Assembly: GCA_021205375.1 (NCBI GenBank)
Contig: JAJPXR010000179.1
Location: 1-18,230, forward strand
Origin: Clostridiales bacterium
GTDB lineage: Bacteria; Bacillota; Clostridia; Oscillospirales; Oscillospiraceae
Reading direction: 5' to 3'
DNA length: 18,230 nucleotides
In this document: positions 13,937 through 18,230 of the stretch, in pieces
Layout: the number at the start of each line of letters is the position of its first letter
How positions within the stretch are numbered: the first letter of the stretch is position 1
Made by a program: the position numbers and the translations under genes
The notes under the pieces: generated by a model
Told to the model about the DNA's origin: nothing
Databases searched by the model: none
The model's input: the letters and a program-made list of their open reading frames with translations, nothing else

Positions 13937-16735
13937 ATGGCAGTAAGTCAGACAAAAAAATCTCAGACAAAAAAGACAACGGCCAAAAAGCCCGCATCGA
14001 CCAGAAAATCGACAGCCAAAAAGACCGCTTCCGCCGCGAAAAAGTCCAAGACTACCGCGTCCAAAGCGTCATCGGCAAAAACCCCGGCTCCCGCCGGGCG
14101 GCGGCGCAATGCGGCCCAGGCCAGTACTGCCCGGACAGTGTGGGCGGCGATACTGCTGCTGCTGGCGGTGTTTTCTGCGCTGAGCTGGTTTCAGGTGCAG
14201 GGGAGTTTTATCGCCTTTCTGGAGTGGCTGGAGCGGGGGCTGGTGGGCTGTGGCTACTGGTTTGCGCCGGTGGGACTGCTCATCGCCAGCGGCGTACTGT
14301 TCTTTCACCGGAACCGGCCTGTCCTGGGGCGGACAGTCTGCGCACTGCTGCTGCCGCTGCTGGTTGGAGCGATGGTGCATACCGTCCTCGGCACGCTGGA
14401 CCTGAACCTGGCTACCGACGGCGTGAGCTGCCTGTGGGACCTCCAGGGACAGGGGTACACTGGCGGTGTGCTGGGCGGCTCGGCGGCGGTGGCCCTCTCC
14501 CAGGTGTTCAGCCGGTGGGGGGCGCTGTTTCTGCTGCTGTTGGTGACGGCAGCCGTTGTCATGGTGCTGACCTGCGTCACGCCGGAGCTGTTGGCCGACA
14601 AAATCATCGGCGCTTTTTCTGCTCGGCAGGAAAAACGCCGCAAGGCAAAGGCAGCGCGGCAGGCGGTGGAGGAAGAGCCCCGTCCCGGTCTGCTGGAGCG
14701 GCTGAAACCCGGCGCGGCCTACGACCTGGAAGAGGACGAGGAAGAAGAAGAGCCGGAAGAGCCGGAGGAGCCGGAAGCCCCGGAGGAAAAGAAAACGGCC
14801 CACAGCCCCGTCTCCAGGCGGCGGTTCCGCAAGGAATACGATTTGCCGGTAGACGAGATGGAGGCTGCGCCCCATGAGGTACAGCCGCCGGTGGTGGAAA
14901 CCATCATACCGGAGGGCCAGGACTTCATTCCAGTCAGTCAGATGCCTAAGAAACAGAGCAAGAATGAGAAGCTGTTCAACGGCAAACCCGCGGTGAGCAC
15001 ACCGGGGGATTATCTTGCCAAAGTGCAGCAAGAGGAGCAGGAGGAGCAGCCCGCGAAAAAGTCCAGGAAAAAACGCACCGCTCCCGTTCAGATGCCCACA
15101 AAGGAGCTGTCCGCTACGACGACAGAGCAGAAGGAAGATGGGTATCATGCGCCCCCCATTGAACTGCTCAAGGAGGCAGAAGGGGTCAACGGCAGCGCCG
15201 CCGGGAAGGAGCTGGAACAGACCAAAGCGCTTCTGGAGGAAACGATCCAATCCTTTGGCATCGAGTCCAACATCGTGGAGGTCACCCGCGGCCCCTCCGT
15301 CACCCGGTATGACCTGGAGCTGGAGCGGGGTATCCGCCTGAACAAGCTGACCAACCTCTCCAAGGACATCGCCCTGAGCCTGGGCGTGGTCAGCGTCCGC
15401 ATCGCCCCGGTGCCGGGTCAGAACTCGGTGGTGGGCATCGAGGTCCCCAACAAGCTGGTCAACCAGGTTACCATCCGCTCGGTCATCGACTCCAAGGAGT
15501 TCCGGGAGGCCAAGTCCCCTGTGGCCTTCGCCGTGGGCAAAGACATCGCCAACAACAACGTGGTAGGGGACATCGCCAAGCTGCCCCACATGCTCATCGC
15601 CGGTACCACCGGCTCCGGCAAGTCAGTCTGCACCAACTCCCTGATCGTCTCGCTGCTCTATAAGTCCTCCCCGGAGGACGTGAACCTGATTATGATCGAC
15701 CCCAAGATGGTGGAGTTGGGCAACTACAACGGCATCCCCCACCTGCGCATCCCCGTGGTCACCGACCCCAAAAAGGCGGCGGGCGCGCTGCAATGGGCGG
15801 TGTACGAGATGATGCAGCGTTACCAGCTATTTGCCGGGCAGGGGGTGCGGGAGCTGAACACCTACAACGCGGTGGCGACTGCCAATCCCGACCTTGGGGC
15901 CAAAAAGCTGCCCCGCGTGGTCATCGTCATCGACGAGCTGGCCGATTTGATGCTGGTGGCGGCCAAAGAGGTGGAGGAATCCATCTGCCGAGTGGCCCAG
16001 ATGGGCCGCGCCGCCGGAATGCACCTGATCATCGCCACCCAGCGGCCCTCTACCGATGTCATCACCGGTTTGATGAAGGCCAACATTCCCTCACGGATCG
16101 CCCTGGCGGTGGCGTCCTCGCTGGAGTCCCGCATCATTCTGGACAGCTCCGGTGCGGAGAACCTGGTGGGCAACGGCGATATGCTCTTTGCCCCCCTGGG
16201 CAAGGGCAAGCGCCGGGTGCAGGGATGCTTTATCTCCGAGGAGGAGGTCAACGCCGTCATCGAGGACATCAAAGCCAATTCCGCGCCCAGCTACGACGAA
16301 GAAGTCATTCAGCAGGTGGAGGAGTTCGCCAAACAGAACGATAAGAAGGGCAAGGGCGGCGCGTCCGCCATGAACGTGACCATGCCGGAAGGCACGGACC
16401 AGCAGCCGGAGCAGGACGAGGGGAGAGACCCCCTGTTCGTGGACGCTGTGGACACCGTGGTAGAGACGGAGATGGCTTCGGTCTCCATGCTCCAGCGGAA
16501 GCTGAAACTGGGCTATGCCCGGGCCGCCCGTCTGGTGGACCAGATGGAGGAGGCCGGCGTGGTCGGTCCCTTCGAGGGGTCCAAGCCACGGAAGGTGCTG
16601 GTCAGCAAGGAGCGCTGGAGCGAGATGAAGCTCCAAATGGGCCAGCAGACCGGGTTGGACGCCAACCTGGAGCTGGCGAAGGCCATGAGCGCCGCCGCCG
16701 ATGCGGAGGCATTTTCCGGCCACGAAGATATTTGA
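13937..16735 (+). CDS. SpoIIIE/FtsK family DNA translocase
   Basis: Membrane-anchored hexameric ATPase that pumps double-stranded DNA at the division or sporulation septum. 932 residues from ATG 13937, chosen for the AGGAG at 8-base spacing; an in-frame ATG at 13871 lies inside a hairpin and lacks a binding site. Order: Lys/Ala/Thr/Ser-rich basic tail (1-60), four membrane segments (about 66-84, 102-123, 131-151, 179-213), acidic linker (263-284, nearly all Glu/Asp/Pro), motor with Walker A GTTGSGKS (about 555-562) and Walker B VVIVIDELADL (about 660-670), and a C-terminal winged-helix gamma domain (SMLQRKLKLGYARAARLVDQ, about 850-869) that reads oriented DNA signals. Whether it is the sporulation (SpoIIIE) or division (FtsK/SftA) member cannot be decided here. 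Confidence 0.95.
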   Translation: MAVSQTKKSQTKKTTAKKPASTRKSTAKKTASAAKKSKTTASKASSAKTPAPAGRRRNAAQASTARTVWAAILLLLAVFSALSWFQVQGSFIAFLEWLERGLVGCGYWFAPVGLLIASGVLFFHRNRPVLGRTVCALLLPLLVGAMVHTVLGTLDLNLATDGVSCLWDLQGQGYTGGVLGGSAAVALSQVFSRWGALFLLLLVTAAVVMVLTCVTPELLADKIIGAFSARQEKRRKAKAARQAVEEEPRPGLLERLKPGAAYDLEEDEEEEEPEEPEEPEAPEEKKTAHSPVSRRRFRKEYDLPVDEMEAAPHEVQPPVVETIIPEGQDFIPVSQMPKKQSKNEKLFNGKPAVSTPGDYLAKVQQEEQEEQPAKKSRKKRTAPVQMPTKELSATTTEQKEDGYHAPPIELLKEAEGVNGSAAGKELEQTKALLEETIQSFGIESNIVEVTRGPSVTRYDLELERGIRLNKLTNLSKDIALSLGVVSVRIAPVPGQNSVVGIEVPNKLVNQVTIRSVIDSKEFREAKSPVAFAVGKDIANNNVVGDIAKLPHMLIAGTTGSGKSVCTNSLIVSLLYKSSPEDVNLIMIDPKMVELGNYNGIPHLRIPVVTDPKKAAGALQWAVYEMMQRYQLFAGQGVRELNTYNAVATANPDLGAKKLPRVVIVIDELADLMLVAAKEVEESICRVAQMGRAAGMHLIIATQRPSTDVITGLMKANIPSRIALAVASSLESRIILDSSGAENLVGNGDMLFAPLGKGKRRVQGCFISEEEVNAVIEDIKANSAPSYDEEVIQQVEEFAKQNDKKGKGGASAMNVTMPEGTDQQPEQDEGRDPLFVDAVDTVVETEMASVSMLQRKLKLGYARAARLVDQMEEAGVVGPFEGSKPRKVLVSKERWSEMKLQMGQQTGLDANLELAKAMSAAADAEAFSGHEDI

Positions 16736-16743
16736 GATAAATA

Positions 16744-16781
16744 CACCCGGCTGGGAGGATAGGGAACCTTCCCGCCGGGTG
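16744..16781 (+). terminator. Hairpin terminator after the translocase gene
   Basis: CACCCGGC (16744-16751) pairs with GCCGGGTG (16774-16781); inside it GGGAGG pairs with CTTCCC across a single bulged T, giving about 14 bp. A T-rich but broken tail follows. A second small hairpin, TTCTTTC/GAAAGAA (16784-16790/16794-16800), lies directly after. It ends 43 bases before the next promoter. Confidence 0.65.
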
Positions 16782-16824
16782 AGTTCTTTCGGAGAAAGAA
16801 AGAATAAAAAGTTTGAAAAAGTGC

Positions 16825-16853
16825 TTGACAAATAGAGCGAGGTCTGTTATACT
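16825..16853 (+). promoter_or_regulatory. Near-perfect sigma-A promoter for an orphan transcript
   Basis: Exact TTGACA (16825-16830), a 17-base spacer and TATACT (16848-16853), in an A/T-rich setting with A runs upstream that resemble an UP element. It is one of the two closest matches to the vegetative consensus in the window. The predicted start is near 16860. Confidence 0.88.
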
Positions 16854-16859
16854 TTATTC

Positions 16860-17197
16860 AACAAAAAGAAGTGAGAGAAAACGAGAGTACTCTTTCTCTT
16901 GTGGGTGGTGTTCCGGCGGCTGCCCTGAGTTCTAAAATCGCCGATGGTGTTCCTTCCGTTTGGTACAGCGCGAAGCCACAAGATTCCCGTGGTAATCCCG
17001 TCCCCGGTCAAGGCTGAGGGAGGTAATCCAGCGCAGGTGTGGTGGTTGCGAGGTGCCCTGTTCACAGAAGTTCCATTGATGGGTTTGCTGCCCACCCGTG
17101 ACGATGAAAGTGAGGAAATGGTTATGGTGCTTGATTTCAAAATAGAAAAGAACTGACCCAGACCAGAAAAAGCTTGGTTTGGGTCAGTTCTTTTTTT
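16860..17197 (+). ncRNA. Candidate structured non-coding RNA or long leader RNA, about 338 nt
   Basis: Bounded by a near-perfect promoter and a very stable terminator, with no convincing protein gene between. Visible structure: GAGAGAAA/TTTCTCTT (16873-16880/16893-16900) capped by GAG-AGTA-CTC; TCTTGTGG/CCACAAGA (16897-16904/16976-16983); CGGCG/CGCCG (about 16914-16918/16939-16943); and TGGG/CCCA around 17080-17094. The 9-base word TGGTGTTCC occurs twice (16906, 16945) and GGTAATCC twice (16991, 17022). It does not match what I know of tmRNA, RNase P RNA, SRP RNA or common riboswitch cores. A 70-codon frame (16944-17156) lacks a ribosome binding site. It may be a free-standing RNA, or an attenuator leader for the esterase gene, which has no promoter of its own that I can see. 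Confidence 0.55.
17146..17197 (+). terminator. Very strong intrinsic terminator
   Basis: A stem of about 20 bp pairs 17146-17165 with 17175-17194 (core GAACTGACCCA/TGGGTCAGTTC) around a 9-base A-rich loop, running directly into seven T residues (17191-17197). It ends about 48 bases before the esterase start, so that gene lies downstream of a terminator without an evident promoter. Confidence 0.95.
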
Positions 17198-17244
17198 CGA
17201 CACAAGAACCATTCAAAATAGTTTACCAAGAGGTGTCATACAAG

Positions 17245-18114
17245 GTGAAAACGATACAAATCCCCCACCCGGAGCGGGAAAAGGTCACGTTGGAGGCGTA
17301 TCTGCTGGACGGCAGTCTGAACCTGGGCCAGGAGGTCAAACGCCCGGCGGTGGTGATCTGCCCCGGCGGGGGCTATGTCTACCTTTCTCCCCGGGAGGCG
17401 GAGCCGGTGGCGCTGGCTTACGCCGCAAAAGGAATCCACGCCTTCGTGCTGCGCTACTCCCTGGGCTGGGACGCGGCGGGCTTCGCCCCGCTGAAAGAGC
17501 TGGACTGGGCCATCGGCCTCATCCGTGCCCACGCGGAGGAGTGGAACATCGACCCGGAGAAGATTTTAGCCTGCGGCTTCTCTGCCGGGGGACACCTGGC
17601 GCTGGCCGGCGGCCTGCTGGGGCAGGAGAAGCCCAACGGCCTGATTCTGGGCTATCCTGCTACCAAGCTGGTGATGGACGGCAACACGCTGATGTGCCGT
17701 CTGTTGACCGGCAAGGACGAACCCACGCCGGAGGAGGCCCGTTGGCTGGACCTGGCGCCCCAGGTGACGGCGGACGCGCCGCCCCTGTTCGTGTTCACCA
17801 CCGGCGAGGACACGCTGACCCGGCGCATGTGCCTGGACTTGGTTACCGCCTACGACGACCACGGGCTGCTGTGTGAGTTCCACCTGTTCCAGAAAGGCCC
17901 CCACGGGTACAGCCTGGCCAACGCCACCAGCGCCAACGGCTCCACCCAGGTCCTCAGCCCCCACGTGGAAAAGTGGCTGGACATGAGCGTAGAGTGGTTG
18001 TTCTCAGTGTTTGGCGAGCCGGAGTTCCGGGATGTCAGCACCAGCCACATCATGGACGCCATGCGGGAGATGGGCATTGACGTGCCCGCCGGTGAGGACG
18101 GAGGCAACGCGTAA
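17245..18114 (+). CDS. Alpha/beta-hydrolase, esterase/lipase (Aes/BD-FAE-like)
   Basis: A 289-residue carboxylesterase-type hydrolase without signal peptide, probably cytosolic. CPGGGYVYLSPREAEP (about 39-54) is the oxyanion-hole region, equivalent to HGGG. The nucleophile is S113 in GFSAGGHLALA; D189 in TTGEDTLT and H220 in GPHGYSL complete the triad. Relatives deacetylate xylan oligomers and other small esters; the substrate here is unknown. Start: a GTG at 17245 with AAGAGG at about 11-base spacing. A longer in-frame reading begins inside the terminator and is unlikely. The 17198-17244 interval contains no clear promoter, so expression may depend on read-through of the terminator. Confidence 0.88.
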   Translation: MKTIQIPHPEREKVTLEAYLLDGSLNLGQEVKRPAVVICPGGGYVYLSPREAEPVALAYAAKGIHAFVLRYSLGWDAAGFAPLKELDWAIGLIRAHAEEWNIDPEKILACGFSAGGHLALAGGLLGQEKPNGLILGYPATKLVMDGNTLMCRLLTGKDEPTPEEARWLDLAPQVTADAPPLFVFTTGEDTLTRRMCLDLVTAYDDHGLLCEFHLFQKGPHGYSLANATSANGSTQVLSPHVEKWLDMSVEWLFSVFGEPEFRDVSTSHIMDAMREMGIDVPAGEDGGNA

Positions 18115-18115
18115 A

Positions 18116-18150
18116 CAATTTGCAATTTGCAATGAGCAATGTGCAATGAC
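18116..18150. repeat. Tandem heptanucleotide array behind the esterase gene
   Basis: Five 7-base units in exact register: CAATTTG, CAATTTG, CAATGAG, CAATGTG, CAATGAC. The array begins one base after the esterase stop codon. Its placement and unit shape parallel the array behind ygjP (2534-2567). No function can be assigned. Confidence 0.8.
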
Positions 18151-18182
18151 CTGGTTTTCCGCCGTTGAGGATGAGACAAAAG

Positions 18183-18230
18183 GGTTCTATGTCAAGAGTT
18201 GGGGCAGAGAAAAATAACCCGCAAAAATAG
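18183..18230. repeat. Terminal inverted repeat, right copy (likely insertion sequence tip)
   Basis: Reverse complement of 6-53 with one mismatch (18221 against 15). It starts GGTTCTATGTCAAGAGTTGG and reads out of the window, so the element body would lie to the right. The eight bases flanking this copy (18175-18182) do not match those beside the left copy (54-61), so the two are not the ends of one simple insertion with a target duplication spanning this region. Confidence 0.7.

Noticed and set aside
13837..14877. 346-codon plus-strand frame overlapping the start of the translocase gene
   Set aside because: Out-of-frame Gly/Ala/Arg-rich shadow; the translocase frame has membrane segments and a good ribosome binding site.
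14069..15589. 506-codon open frame antisense to the translocase gene
   Set aside because: Low-complexity His/Gln/Leu/Arg-rich translation typical of the antisense of GC-rich genes; no ribosome binding site and no recognisable domain.
16871..17017. 48-codon frame starting at GTG near the 5' end of the orphan transcript
   Set aside because: Poor ribosome binding site, and it overlaps the predicted stems and the other frame. Not long enough to be surprising at this GC content.
16940..17030. Resemblance to the start of a fluoride riboswitch (CGATGGTGTTC)
   Set aside because: The other conserved blocks and the pseudoknot partner are missing, and no fluoride exporter gene is nearby.
16944..17156. 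70-codon plus-strand frame inside the orphan transcript
   Set aside because: No ribosome binding site before its ATG and a stop within the terminator stem. It may be real, but I favour RNA; only its last codons are considered as a possible leader peptide.
16847..17212. 121-codon minus-strand frame opposite the orphan transcript
   Set aside because: Begins in the terminator and ends in the promoter of the plus-strand unit; no minus-strand promoter or binding site seen.
6..18230. Composite transposon carrying the whole window
   Set aside because: Cargo is essential housekeeping genes, flanks next to the two repeats do not match, and no transposase is visible; contig breakage at repeats explains it better.

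Overview
This 18,230-base window looks like chromosomal core sequence from a GC-rich member of the Clostridia. An Oscillospiraceae-like (Flavonifractor/Intestinimonas-type) gut bacterium is my guess from base composition, gene content and protein style; no rRNA or other taxonomic marker is present. About 93% is protein coding, with 13 confident genes, nearly all housekeeping. The two ends carry the same 48-bp sequence in opposite orientation (6-53 and 18183-18230, one mismatch). It looks like the tip of an insertion sequence, so the window is probably one complete contig that broke at two copies of that element.

Left arm (57-3220, minus strand): a strong promoter (3192-3220) drives a YgjP-type zinc metallopeptidase gene. 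After a 179-bp spacer come hemB and hemL, which overlap by one base, followed by a strong terminator (57-103). HemL makes 5-aminolevulinate and HemB condenses two of them to porphobilinogen.

Middle (3275-11345, plus strand): a promoter facing away from the first starts ddl-murF (making D-Ala-D-Ala and adding it to the peptidoglycan precursor). A closely spaced set follows: an ABC-F ATPase, a YdcF/DUF218 membrane protein, prfA (release factor 1), a Sua5-type threonylcarbamoyl-AMP synthase and coaE (dephospho-CoA kinase). Several of these overlap or nearly touch, so this is probably one long operon of cell-wall, translation and cofactor genes.

Right arm (11374-16781, plus strand): a near-consensus promoter with a 130-base leader precedes an M18 aminopeptidase, then uppP (undecaprenyl-diphosphatase, lipid carrier recycling) and a SpoIIIE/FtsK DNA translocase. 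An 11-bp perfect inverted repeat sits just before the translocase ribosome binding site, and a hairpin terminator follows the gene.

The least ordinary stretch is 16825-17197. It has a near-perfect sigma-A promoter (exact TTGACA, 17-bp spacer, TATACT), about 300 nt with no convincing protein gene, and a very stable terminator with seven T residues. This is a candidate structured non-coding RNA of about 338 nt, or a long attenuator leader for the alpha/beta-hydrolase (esterase) gene that follows at 17245. A second oddity is two tandem heptanucleotide arrays of related design that lie directly after stop codons (after ygjP and after the esterase gene).
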